From Montifringilla adamsi (Eukaryota > Chordata > Aves > Passeriformes > Passeridae): a stretch of 64,000 nucleotides of DNA. Under the pieces are notes generated by a model. The model had not been told where the DNA came from and searched no databases. It was given only the letters and a program-made list of their open reading frames with translations. The stretch covers positions 9,040,834 to 9,104,833 of the forward strand of contig JAGGNK010010225.1 of assembly GCA_017590115.1 (NCBI GenBank). Direction: 5' to 3'. This document shows, in pieces, positions 1 through 13,740 of this stretch. Position numbers and translations under genes: made by a program. Positions within the stretch are counted from its first letter, which is position 1, and each line of letters starts with the position of its first letter.

Positions 1-1011
1 GGCATATGAGCTTATAATTATTATCTATTTTATTAAACTGAACCTAAGTGTTCACAGAGGGAGCAGGCCACCCATATGTCAGGAGCTGCAGAGACACAAA
101 AGACATGCTCTTAAGATTAATTTTGTGACTCTTCATTAAGATCCAATATATGAAGAGGAATTTATGTCCTTTAGGACTAAGTTTCATGCTCACTAAATTT
201 TCCAGTCACTCCCAAAGAAGCAGATAGTAGGATTATAACACTGAAGAGCTTTTATAGAAATGCCCCTCACCCATGTGTTCATGCAGTACTCTCCATCAGT
301 ATTTACCATTCAAACAAATAAACCCAAAAGCAACAAACCATATCCACAATCCGCTTTTAAATCAACGTGTTCATTCTCAACCTTTCCAGATGCAAGAGGA
401 AAGCATACAGATCATCATCATATTAACTCCTCCCCAGTTACACTTCATGGCCCATTTTAGCTTCAGACTTTGAAGAAAACATTTGAGCATTTTTCTCCCA
501 CGTGCAACCATTTAAGTTTGGATAGACAACACACTTATTTTTTCTAAAGGCTAAAAACTTATTGAAGTCATGCTTCCATGTTCTGGTGGAGAGGATTACA
601 CATCACTCCACAAGAACACACACCCTGTTGGCAGAGAAATGACAGCTACACAAACACAAGCAAAATACACCCAGACAGTCACCAATTCCCCTAAACCCTG
701 GTTCTTCCAGAGAAACACTCACCCATTTCACACAGCACCACCTCACATCAACCACCACCTACTGAACTCAAAGGATGAAGACAACTGATCCATCCTTCAC
801 GATCTACCGTAACATCCTGAGTTTCAGAGTTTGTTTGTGGTTTTAAACTATAAGATCTAGTTTCTGAACCAAAGCCTGTTTTTATTTTCCTACTCTTATT
901 TTTTAACTGTGAGGCTTACGAAGAATTGCAAACACCAGTTTTACATGAACTGCAGACTATTCTGGATTGTTCTGTGTAAGCTTTTAGATTAATAGAGCTG
1001 TAACCTACAAC

Positions 1012-1035
1012 CTTTATGTACAATTGTACATAAAG
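1012..1035. repeat. Perfect 24-base palindrome
   Basis: The half-site CTTTATGTAC, a central AATT and its exact complement form an uninterrupted 24-base inverted repeat. It lies in AT-rich intron 4 sequence. No gene or element boundary is evident around it. Confidence 0.97.
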
Positions 1036-2672
1036 CTACGTTGCAAACTATTATATAAATTCTCAAGTCAGAAGGTATTTTTCATTAAAAACTGAAATAA
1101 AATCGCAGTTAATTTAAACACAAACAAAACCACTTTTTGCACACATTCTTCTTATGCAAAATATCATGTATCCATATTTTCCTGCACAGTAACTTAAAAT
1201 ATTTTCACATAGTTCAAGAAAAAGACATCAACTTAAAAAAAAAATAGAGAGAGAAATCAAATATACAACAGTACTTTATAATTTATACAGCCTGTCCTCT
1301 CAATGAATATACTTTAGCAAGAAAAAAATATTCTAAGACAATACACATTTAAATGGCAGCTTCATGGGCACTTTTTAGAAGTGCACAGCCATATCTTGCC
1401 TGATTACTGAGACCCTAACCATAATATATAAAAGACACATGAGTGGAAGCCTCCAGTGACACACTCACTCCCTGCACATACTGCTTCCACAGCCTAAGAA
1501 CCTGCTGGTTTAAAAACTTGGGAGGCATTGTTGTAAAGAAAATGATGCTTTAAATGTGGCAAATAAAGGCAAGTTTCAAAATTATTTTAATCATATATAA
1601 TCTCTATCAAAATTACCAAGCCTCTATGAATTCTCTCTTGACAGAAGAAAAAGATAATCTCAAAACAAAAGTTAGCAAGTCCCCCCAGAAGCAGCAACAA
1701 TTCATTTATTTTCTCTTGACTCAGATCAGAGTGGAAGGAAAACACCCTCACACCAGACCATCACAACTATTTCATCTGTAACTGGCATGCAAAATCTAAA
1801 CTCTTATAAGCACAGAACAAAGCTTGCTGCCCACTCAGGGCCAGTAAACACAGATGAGGAACTAGGGAAGAAACCAGAGATAAAAAATGAATTATGTTAC
1901 TAATGCAATTGAAGGTTTACCGGAAAAAGAAAGTCTACAATCATGATTTAAATTTTTTAAAAAAATTCCATTATACAAGAGATGGGTGAGTGTAAATTTG
2001 GTGGAGACTGAAATGCAATACCTTTCCCCCTTTTTTTTAAACAGTAACATCTGTAGAACTTTGAATGAGGAAAAGCACTAAACCAGAAAAAAAAGGACAC
2101 AGAAAGAAACTGCTGGAAAATGCTGTGTAGTAACACTAAGCATAAGGACAAGCACTATGAAGATCTTATTGAAGACTACTAAAATCCATTTAACTTCCCT
2201 ACTTAGCAAGAGGTATGAAGTCACTGAGTGAGGCTGACACATAAAAATACAGAACTCATGCCAAAGGATCTATTCCTCAAAACATTTCAAAGAAAGGCAA
2301 ATGCTCACTTAACAGCTACCTGATAAAAATGGCACATTACAAGAAACAGCAGGCATGATATATCCCAGAATGGGGAAAGACTCTTCCCTGCCCCCAAGAC
2401 CCCCATCCAAAGTCTCCCCCTAAACTGGACCCAGCCAGCTATCCACACTGGAGACTGAAAGGCCAGGAGCACTATGGGTATATCTGACTTCTTGAACCCC
2501 AGGCACGGCTGCTCAGTCAAATGTTATCAACCTGATCTCCAAAGGGGTAAAAATGTAAAGAAAAATTAAACTCCTTACTCAAGAATGACAAGTAATGATA
2601 GGCAGATGGGGAAAGAAGGGAAACATTGCTCTCACTGAAATCATAAAGCTTTGAATCTGTACTTATCAGTCT

Positions 2673-2856
2673 CAGCCACTGGTTTCCAATTTTTTGGATC
2701 ACAGACCTCTGTCAACCCTCTGAATTTCACACAGAGCACTCTGTGCTCTTATCATAAATTGTGTAATTAAGGCAAGATGGTTCCACAGACCAGATGCAGA
2801 TGACTTACCACAGCTTTGCGACCACCAGCAGTTCACAGACCAGAGTTAACTGCCAC
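2673..2856. mobile_element. Ancient non-autonomous hAT-type DNA transposon (MER5/Charlie-like), low certainty
   Basis: The left end has CCACTGGTTTCCAA followed by TTTTTTGGATCACAGACC, and the right end has GTTCACAGACCAGAGTTAAC then TGCCAC. These resemble the two degenerate terminal inverted repeats of amniote hAT MITEs, whose ends read roughly CAGTGGTTCTCAA and its complement, with internal GGACCACxGACC motifs. The length of about 185 bases fits this class. No coding capacity is present. The match is by eye to remembered motifs and the sequence is heavily diverged. Confidence 0.5.
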
Positions 2857-5800
2857 CCAAATACGGCACTGGAGCACCGTGACTAGAATTTATTGGCAAA
2901 AAAAAGATAACATTTCCAAAGATATCTATGAATTTCAGTTACTCTTGTCCTTTTTTCAAAATGTCTTCAGTTTTTGGAGCCTTAGACAATTACTGTTAAT
3001 TAATAGATTAGACTTGTGTACTGGGGCTGGCAGGAGCTTTGCAAAATTTTATCCTAAATATCTGTGTTGGAACATGCAGGGGAACTTCCTTGTTGTTTTA
3101 AGTTAGGATGGATTATGTTTAAACATAGACATGCTGGCTGCTCCTCAAGAGGTACAAAACAACAAAAAATCATAAATAATCTTTTTATTCTGTTTTCTTT
3201 CAATAGCTGTTCATATGTTATCAGAAAGGCTTTCTGAGATACACTGAGTGATGCAAGCCTCATCTGCTAATCTCCAGCAAACTACACAGCATGCTAAGCA
3301 GCGTGGCACAGGACACAGGACAGACATATGAAGTGCTAAGCCAGGTATAAGCCATCTCAAGGCTCTAGCAGTCACCACTGTAACTCAGAGTCCAAAGGGC
3401 CCATTTAAGCACTACTAATCCTCTTAAGGCCGCTGCCTGAAGGGTGACAGCCCTGCACAAAATCTCGGTAATGCTGCTGGTGCTGCAGGCCAAGCTCTGG
3501 CTGCCCCCGCTGTGCCTCTGCACCCAGGGAGCACTGTCACCTTTTCTGGTCCCTTCCTGGCACCTCTGGGGCAAATGCCCATGAACTGCTTCCAGGGGCA
3601 AGAGGAGCCTCCATGCCTGTGCCCCACTTTGGCTGCTCTGATAGCTAATGCTCTGACTCCTCTGATACTGTGAACAAAATGCAGGATACTTAGAATTTTT
3701 GGTCTTTTATCTTAATTTTTTTGACATGATCTAATTACAGTCATTCAGTGGTGCCCTCTAATTATCAGTAGAAATGAATACTGAAAGATGACCCTTGTCT
3801 TCCACAATTCCCTCCCCTCTTCCCCCACTACCCTTCTTGTGCCCTTTACAGCAAGTCTGTCCAGACTACGCTTGTAACACATGAAGCCTTCTTTACATAC
3901 ACTGTAAGTTATATGTGGTGTACACCAGAGGTACCCATGATAAACCATTCACTAGAGCAAAGGAAAAAAAGTGATGTAAAGGAACATATTTTAAAGGGGA
4001 AGGAAACTTTGGAAGATTGGTTTCACCAGAGTTTGAAAGGAAATAGCTTCTCTATGGGAAAAGATGACATCAGATTGCATGCTTATGTCTTGAAGTTTCC
4101 TACAGATATTTCCCATTTCTCCTCAGGGTTGCTTGTTTCATGCACAATTACTTGTCCAATATAGCCACTAAAGCAACATAGCACAAAGAGCTTCTTCTGT
4201 TCAACTAAAGATCAGTAACACGAAGTGTGCAAAGCCCAGTTTGGGTCACTCAGGGTGTTTTGCACTGCTAACACCACATTAACTCCTGCTAATTGGGAGG
4301 CTAAAACACAGGGGGAGCACAACTGGCTGCCTGGCTCTACCCAGTTCTCTCATTCTTTATGCAAAAGCCATAAACTGACTATTTCATTTCTTCTAAGTTG
4401 CCTATTGTGACATTTATAAACAGGAACCTGGCAGCATGTCAATGGTGCAAACTGATTTCCTTTTCTAAATACAATTTTAAAAAGCAAATAAACAAGGTTA
4501 TGCCTGCTAATGAAACATTATATGCCATGCTGGAGCTAGTTTTTCTCAAATGTATTCTCTAGAGCAGATGGAACACCAATAAACACAAAACAACAAACCC
4601 TTTTATAAAAAGCATGTTTATAAGAAAATACATTCTCCATAGAACTTTGTCTAAGGCAAAACTGGCTTATATCTGTAATGTTATCTCAGGGACAGAATTA
4701 TGGTCCCATTAGATTGCTGTAAACAAGGGAGCTTGCCATGCATTTCAAATGGAGAAGTGCTGCTAAGAAACATGAAGAGAAGAAAAAAAATTGCCAGGAT
4801 ACTTACTAGGTGTAATTCCTAAAGGCCTTAGTTGAAATCAAGGCCTTATTGTGGTAAAACCCATATAGACACATTGAGGGACAACACTTGCCCACAAGCC
4901 TCAGAGTCCAGAGACAAAACAAGGAAAGAGGAAAGAAGAAAAAGAGAAAGTGATGTGTTCAGCCAAATATCAGGACTCAGTGCAAGGGCTCTTTTCTCCC
5001 AGTCCAGTGCCTTGTCTTTTACTTTGCACCATTTCCTTGCATCTAGTACTTATCTATGAATTGAGAAGACCAGAAAAGTTTAAATAAATAGATAAAAATT
5101 CAAAGAAACAGAATTCTAAGCTCTGCTTGAGTTTTTTCCAGCACTATCATTTAATTTCTGTAAATCAGACAGAGTGCACATAGTAAGTGGGTACTCAAAG
5201 AACCTTCTCAAAGTAGGTGCGTGTCAACTTTTGGAGGACAAGCAATTAGACATCCAAAAGCAGCTGCCAGATCTGGAGGCCAGTCAGAGGGTAGTTGAAA
5301 ACCTGGCTTTCCTTTCTTTATTGTAAGGAGTTTTGTTTTTATCCATCATGAAAAAGAAAGCTGGGAGGGGGAGGGCGGCACTCCTCCAGGAATTGCTTTA
5401 AACAAGCCTTTGATACTGCTAACTGAAGGCACTAGGCTTTTCAACATTATGCAAACCATTTATAATCTGTTAATAGCAAATTCACAGAGACAGCACTTTG
5501 GCATCTAAATTTGTTGTATTTTATTTAAAGCTTCTTTGAAATTCTCATCATTGATTTCACTGGCATAAGTTATTGGCATCATGCATGAGTTACAGCCCTG
5601 GCTGTTGACTGCACTCAATGACCAGAACATTTTTTAGGCAGAGCAGTTGGTAAAGAGAGCAAGAATGGTAGCAACAAAACAGCCAGTGATTTTCCATTCA
5701 GGCAGTTTCAAGCAGAAAACCAGCAGGTTAAACTTTTCTGCTAGGAAGTCAAGTGGAAATGCTGCTACCCTGGTAATAAAATGCATCTCCTAAATATTCT

Positions 5801-8800
5801 GTTACCACCAACCCACTGTGCCAGCTGTGTTGGGGCAGGCAGGCTAGTACTACATGGGCACTCAAACAAAAGGCTGGGAAAGGTCCAGGAGTGAAGGTCA
5901 ATGGTGGTCTCAAAAAGACAAACCATTTGCAACATAACTAGAGATCATAGGTTTAACCAGTGAAGTGGGTTTTCAAGTGAGCTGGTAGGAAAATCATCTT
6001 GATCAGTGAAAATCATAAAAGGAACACTGAGATGTCAAGTCAGGATCAAGTTAATTCACCAGGTCTCCTGGGAAGTAATCACAAATGCAATCATACAGTT
6101 TTACAGGATCCACAATCGCTTAAATTGATTTTAGGTTGATGCTTTGAGAGAGGAGAGCTAGTTTAGTTTAGATCTTGAACTGAAAGAACTTAAATCAAAT
6201 TAATTACATAATTACTTTTTACTTTAGACAAAAATTAATAACCTTTGTAGCCATAAGAGTTAAAAAAGGTAAGGTTTAGAAAGGCAAACAAATTGTCTAC
6301 TGAAGGCAAAAATGTTATGTACACTTCTAGTTAAAGGAAGTTCACTTCTACAGAGTACAGCAAGGGCTACTGACAAAGAGAGATTACAGGAAAGTGTCTC
6401 TGAATCCTCAAAGCTGGTAAGCAGTCTGGTCAAGGAGAAGCAGCCCTTGTCCGACTCTGCCTTGGTTTCAGCAAGTGACAGAAAGGCAGGGAAAAAAATA
6501 AGTAAGACTAGGAGAATAAACATGCTTGGAAGAAAGATGTGGTCCTTCTGCAAAAAACAGAGTTTCATCCACTGATGAAGGTGTGTGACTTGGTCTTAAA
6601 CAAAGATGGAGATCTCTGGAAGAAGAGCTATTGTTATAGGGAAAAAGAACAAGTAAGCAAGCTGGTATGGAGCTTGGACATACAACTTCCCAGGATGGAG
6701 ACAGCAGAAAAGATCAGAAATATAATTCCTTGGACAGAACAAATGTGTTTTGCAGGTCAGGTAGACTGGGAACTGCACAGCCATTCTTTTCCTTACCCTG
6801 GTACAGATTTACTGCATGATTTTGATCAAATGACTCCAAATTCTTCTGTCTTACATGTAAAACAGGACAAAGACCTTCAACACATACACAGTGCTTGGAA
6901 CTGACAAGAAGGGAATAGCTTTTAGAGAAAAAAACAGTGTACATGGGAAGGCAATGCAAGACAGCAGTGACAGAGCAGAAGAGGGTTTTTTGGTAAGAGA
7001 ACTCCACAGGACTTTAGAGTAGCATGCATTTCAAACCCACAAAAATTACAAGAAATCATAATCAAGATACTTCAACCACTGCAGAAAATAGTTATATGAT
7101 GAATACAATTAGAAGAATGGCGAGACAAAAGAACAGTTATTTGGTAGCTGTAAACACGAGAGAAAGACATGTAAACGAGTAAAGGAGAATAATGACTGCA
7201 TAATCAAGTCCAAAAAGCCCAGACAGCATTGCAGGATCTATTCTTCAGAAAAGGGGAGCTCATCATCTGCAGAAAATTGTATCCAGTTAAAGGATTCCTG
7301 GCTGTACATCCAATATGGGCACTAAAAATTGTGAGCCATTTCAGAAGAGTCAGGCTAAAAATCTTACTGAGGTTATATAGTGGTGGTGGTGCTGATGAAG
7401 GGGGCGAATTCTCAGTTGTAAAAGCAGGATATGTTTGGTTCAGCTTCTTTTCTGAGTGGAGGAAATGGAGAGAAAAACAAAGAAGCTGCACTATATTTGA
7501 TAATGCTACCAGACAATCATCCAGATGTACACGCTTCCAGTCACACTAATTAAATGTGGTGTGGAGCCATCCTGGGGAAATTACATACCATTCCTTTAGA
7601 CTACCGCATGCTTCTGAAATGCCTTGGTGAAGTTCTCACTGCATCTGAGGAGCCACGATGCTGCTTTGCCTAAGTAAAAAATGATTCATCCTCCTGTGTA
7701 ATTGGTCTTCCTGGTGTGACCCAGCCAGATAGATAACTTCATTCAAGGAGGAAAAACATGATTCAGGCAGGAGTTTCAGCCATGAATGAAACAGGGCAGG
7801 CAGACATCCCTGAGCAACAACCTAGCTGCACTTGGAGAACTGTTAATTCTGAGTGCTCTCCTCCACACAGCAGCTTTTGCCTAGAAAGTGGCTGTCAGTG
7901 GGATGTTTACAACCTAAGCAATGTGATACCTGAAAGTTGAAGAACAGAGAAGAGGATCAGGAGTTCCAGCCTGGCCCAAGTAGCACCACGATCCTGTTAT
8001 CAAGAGCAGCTAGCTCCTCGGTATCAGCATTAAAGAAGAGGAACATTACCCCTCAGCCTTGAACACTGCTCATTTTAAACCAACCTAACTTACATTTTTA
8101 ATACACAAGACTGAAAAAATAGCTACTGTGGGGTCCAGGAAATGCTACCTTGTTTTTCTTCATCACCAGAAGACAACAGAATGGTCTGTGCTCTGGAAAT
8201 CCATTGGACCATGCTGTCTAAGCAAAAGGAAAGAGGTTTCCAAGTAAGATAGTGCTCAGAAGGTGATTCTCTGTGTGTTTTAGCCTTCCTTCCTGTTGTC
8301 TAGGAAAATTACAGTGGCAATTCCCTGACACAAACAGTCTTAAATACCACAATCTTCAGTTGATTATATAAGAAAAGGCAATGTGACCCCTGTATGATAT
8401 TCCGAAAGCCATTTCTCAAACATTTCCGTAACTGAATGCTTGAACTCATTTCAAATGCTTGCTACAAATTTTCATTTTTGAAAACAAAGGCTGAAAAGCC
8501 AGAGCTCTTTGTGTCTCAGTGGAAGGTCTCCTTCAAAGCACATCATCTCACATTTCTCACCTACAGCTGTGACAAGGTTTGCAAAGCTGAATCCAGTGAG
8601 TCTGGATTGCTAGAGCTGGCCCAGAATTTTGCTCAGAGTTTTCATTTTCAAAGAGCCAAACAAGAAAGCTGATAAATCTGTCTGGATTTACTAATTGAGA
8701 TTAATTTACTAATTGGATTTACTAATATTACCCTGTAATAAGACCAGAAATTTTAATTCTCTCAAAGAGATTTATTAGGTATTGGCAGGGATGCATATGG

Positions 8801-11800
8801 AAGTGTAGCATTCAGAGTAAAACAATTCAACAGAGAAAGACAGAAAAGTAAACTCAATGAGGTTCAAAGCAAAACCATAAAGAATAAAGATTTGTGTGAT
8901 AGTAGAGAACATACATTGTTGTTCTGTAGATTATTTGCTTTAAGGCAGAAATATGATCATCTGAATTTTAATAAGATATGGTGTAGTCTGTGATGTAGGG
9001 AGTCCAAAATTATTATTCTTCCTTCAAAAAGGACAGACAATGTACTACCCCACAATACTTGGTCTGTCTCTTCTTACAGTAAACATTGCTAATGCTCCTG
9101 GAGAGGGGCTGACCTTGCCAGCCAATTACATTATGCTAATTTGTCTGTTACTATAACTCCTACAGAGGCATTCACAGCTCAGAGCAGGACAGAGATTTAT
9201 ATTGTCTCTTCCAAGCTGCAGACTGTAGACGTTAATCTGTCTCCCTCCTTCCAGCTACAACTCCACATGGCAATGTCTACATGCAGTGCCACTGCACATT
9301 GAAAGAGACAGTTATTGCCAGCTTTATTCAACTTAGAAGACAAGCCATAGTCCTCCTTTGCCCTTTTAATGTGTCACTCTATCTCAGAAAGCATATGCTT
9401 GGTAACAGCTGTTTTCCTATGAAAACATATGGTTTCTCATATGCTTTTGAAAACACCACAGGAATGTATTTGCTTGCTAGATGCTAGTGCCGTGTCTCTA
9501 CATCCAGCAACAAAATCGTTGAAATTAACTGAATACTTTCTATGTTATATTCATGTGTTGTAAAAATACCTGTTGTTTTAAAGAAAAAAAAATCATCCAG
9601 CTGAAAAGATTCAATGTCAAAATAAGCCTCATAATTTAAAAGTTATGTGCTCTACAGTATTACTTGAAGATGGGATCCAAACACTAGTCTTCTGCCAACA
9701 TATAGCAAGTAGCATGCTCCATGCAAGCAGTTTATAGTCCATATTCTTTCATGAAAACAAAAGCTGGTGAGACCTGCCTCTTCTAAGCTGCTGGAAAGCT
9801 CAGAAGCTTCCCTAGCATCTTTCAGCTGAGATATGATAAACAGAGTATCAAAAACAATTGAGTCACAGCAGCTTATAACAAACCACTGTCCTTCAAGTAT
9901 AACCACAGCATTGACCTTTACATGCTTCTTTCCCTCCCTTCATAATATTTAGGGCAAGCTAAGAGTATCCACACAGCCAGTTGCATGTCAGAGAAGATAG
10001 AAAGCAGCTCATTTGTTGGGCTACTTTAACTCAGATGTGCTCAGTCGAGGGTCAGGTTAAACTGAATGCTAAATATTTGGGTAAATAAAAGTTCTGGCTG
10101 TGGTTTTGAAACCTATTTCAACATCAGCTGACACAGAAACAGACATAAATATGCAGAAAGTTTTCCAAGTGTTAGAAAGAAAGGGAGGTTACAGATTGGC
10201 AGGAAAACAAGAAAAATGCAAAAACATGGCTTATGACAAGGTCTTACAGAAAATTCCCTTTGGCGCTGAAAATAATTCCATGGAATATTTGTAGAAAAGA
10301 AAGAAAAAATTATATTCAAACTAGTTCATGCTGTAACACCAACAAAATGAAGAAAACCATCCAGTTGTACTTCTGGACCTTCTGAACACACCAGTATCTA
10401 GGTGGTATTCAAGTACTTCTCATGTAACTGAAAAAATTTTACACCTGTGTGTTGATGGTGGTTAAGCACAGGGTCACACCAAAAAAATCCCCCGTCACAC
10501 TGAAATGCTAATATTTTATTACCTATTAACAGTGAGGGGGCACCCAGAAGTCCACACAAATCTGTCTCACTGGCTTTACAATTTCCAGCAGATCATGTTG
10601 CAGTGCCGCCTGCAGTTAAAGCCCTGAGCCACAGGCTGGCTTTTAAGGTGCTTAAGCACACGTTGCAAAGAGGTCAGGAAAGCAAATGAATGGCAAGAAC
10701 TGGTGAAACTCCTGTGACAGCTTGAGGAATGGCCCTCAGGCATCTGCTGGGCCCCTTTCCATGGGTTCTGATTCCCTCCTCACAGTCTGTGAAAGGTAAC
10801 ACTTGCCTGGTGGGCACGCGGGTCACTACGAGCATCCAGCGTTTTGCAAACTACTGGCAGATGTGCAATAAACCCACGCTGACCTTCTTTCTAAAAGCAA
10901 GCAGCAACCAAAGACTTATTAATATGCCCTGGGCATAGGAGATGTAAGAAAACAGGTTGATTTCTTGTGAAACTGTTTCTACCAGCTAGGAACTAATGCA
11001 CCAGGGACAAAAGTAAAAAGCCCTTAGAGGAAACTAATACAGGATGTCTCGCTGGAAACACAATGGTCCCAAAAATCATACAAGCCAAGGGAATAGAAAT
11101 ACACCCTTACCTGACTAAAAAATGGTTTGTAGTTATCAAATAGAGGTATAACCTTCTTCATCTGGTTAGACATTACAAGGAAATTATGAAACCAGCTTAC
11201 AATAAAACATTCTTAATAGCGCCCAGAGCTTTCAGTCCCAGAAGGAAACTGAGAAAACCTTTTTTTAAGGTGACCCTTAAAAGCTCAAATGAAGAGGAAG
11301 GTCAAAAAGCCAAGAATTTGTGTCATTGAGACAAAGAGTTTTCATGTTGCACTTGTTGTATCTGCTACAGAACAAAAATATCCATGAAACCATATTTGCT
11401 TCTTTTTGTGTATACATATTCACAAGAAAGAAAGGAGGAGAAAAAAATAATAAAATCAGGCATAGGCTGTCATTCAGAGCCTTCTAATCCTGACAAAACA
11501 ATACAGTAACATGTTCCTGTTTGACCTCAATTTGATATCCAAAACTCCAGTTCTTCACCAGAAAAAGAAGAGGTTGATTTACAAATGCATGTCCAGTCTT
11601 TCCAAATGTATCCAATAGCTTTGTGTAACAACAGGTATTTGCATAAAGCACAATGGTGTGAAAAGACTTAAGTGTACATACACTAAAAATGAAATCAAGT
11701 GCTTGATGAATGAGGTATCATTCATCACATACCAAATAAAAAGTAATAAAAGTATTTGTAGAATTATATTGTTAACCTGCATTTCTCTTCAGAGTCAGAA

Positions 11801-13642
11801 CTGGCTTTTCCATGAAGCCAGTTAATTTGCTCATAATGATCAACACATGGTGTATCTCTGAAGTCTCCAAAATTAAATTTTCTACTCATTTTCCAGCTGA
11901 TGAACAAAAGGAAACTGCTCTTCCTGCATAATTAAGTTATCTTATACTCCTATCATGAACAGTCTATACGACATTGTATCTGTACCAGCTATATGACAAA
12001 TTCTCATTTATGACCTTATTATGCATGTAGAAGAAAAAATACTTTTAAAAAACTATTGAAAATCACGCTGCATATTCCAGAAAAAAATTGCCTCAAAATG
12101 CATATTGCATTTCAGCAATTTGCATATTCAGCAAAAATGACCTCACACTAGAGGTGATCTAAAATTATTTTACATACAGATATTCATTGTAATGAGCAAT
12201 ATTTTCACAAGATGTAGTAAAAAAAAAGAGCCCAGTATGAAAATACATTGAAGCTTAAACATTCCAGTCAGTTTAGTGGGTTTACATGAACAAAATTGGT
12301 ATCTTCATGATTTTCAAGAATTTCTCCATTGCAGATGTAGCTTCTGATTATTTCTTTATTAACAATTACTGGCAGAAGCTTATCTGCTTGACAGGAGAAG
12401 GAACTTTTAAAAGTTACCAGAGTACCACATTGCTTTACATCCCAGAAAGGGTGAGGGTGTCTAGCTGGCAGAGTTCATGGAAGTGACAGGGATCCAATCC
12501 AGACAATGTCTGTACAGACAGCACTGCAGGTTCCTTAGTTGCTCAGCTCTTTCACACTGCTTTAAGAGTGTTTGAATGCATCAACTCTGGAACAAGCAGA
12601 ATTATTTTTTTATTTTCCTGGAAAACATGTTGTGGTATTAGGTTGGTAATTTAATCCTATTGGCAATATAATAGTTATGGCATAATCCCTCATGTTATAA
12701 AAGTAATTGCCATAATCATAAGCTACATTCAATTATTTCTTTTCTAAATTGCAGCTGCAGTGGTTTCCCATTCCCAACCTGCCGTCCTGCTGCTGACAAG
12801 ACAAGAAGGGGCAGAAAGCAGAGCTCAAAAAACGCTACTACATCCCATCCTCTTCCCTTGCCTAATAGCAAGTGACTCCCCATCCCAGTTAATAAAGAGC
12901 TCCTTGTCCCTCCATTATGCAGTGTAATCTTTAAAAGATTACATTCTCATTTGGGAATGAGCCAAGAGCCAGTGGGAAATTCTCTAGTAAATTGGATAGG
13001 GAGACAACAATATGAAGGGCAGCTGGATGGAAGCACATTTTTTTCAGGGCATTCCTATTCCTGGGGCCCTGTGGCATTGTTAGAAGTCCTGCAGTCTCGG
13101 CTTTTTTCCCTGCTCTGTTGTCAGGATAATGCTATTCAAGAAGAAGGGGGTACAGATTAGCTGGTTTGAAGATGGAATGTGAGGAAACGAATATTGAAAA
13201 GTAGGAAGAAAAGAAGAAGAAAGTCCAATTTCTTTTAATTCTTACCACCTTACACAAAAACAAGAGAAGACCGTTTTGTTTTAAAACAATGTATTAAGTG
13301 TATCAACTTCAATAGCAAAAGATGCTTTTTTTCCTTACCCAACTGTCAACAGGAAGGCAATTTGAGCACTCCATCACTAACAGCATATTAAGTACGATTT
13401 TGAAAAGAACATTTCCCTCACTGACTCGTTCTCCTTGCCTGCACCTTCCAACAGATGCATTTGCTCTGTGGAATCTACTTTCCACCCCACACTACCTGTG
13501 ATTCAGGATGGGGAAAACCACAACAACACAGGGCAGGCAGCCCTATCCCATTTATCCCTTCACATGGAGGGATGTAAGTGAAGGCAACTGCATTTTTTGC
13601 TGTGTTTTTTCCTTTTTCTTTGGGGCTTTTTTGCAGGGTGGG

Positions 13643-13740
13643 ATTTGGTTGGTTTGGTTTGGTTGGGGGTGGGCTTTGGATTGTTTGTTTTTATTTGGTT
13701 TGGATTTGGTTTGGGCCTTTTTAGTTTGCTTGGGTTTTTT
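13643..13740 (+). repeat. Degenerate TTTGG/TTGG repeat
   Basis: The tract has repeated GGTTTGGTTTGG-like units and a GGGGGTGGG cluster near 13665, and fades into T-rich sequence. It is similar in composition to the G/T tract at 23881-24061. It gives rise to a spurious W/F/G-rich open frame and is not coding. Confidence 0.9.

Noticed and set aside
6539..6904. 121-codon plus-strand open frame
   Set aside because: There is no recognisable domain, it overlaps open frames on the other strand, and no splice-site support is seen. Probably chance.
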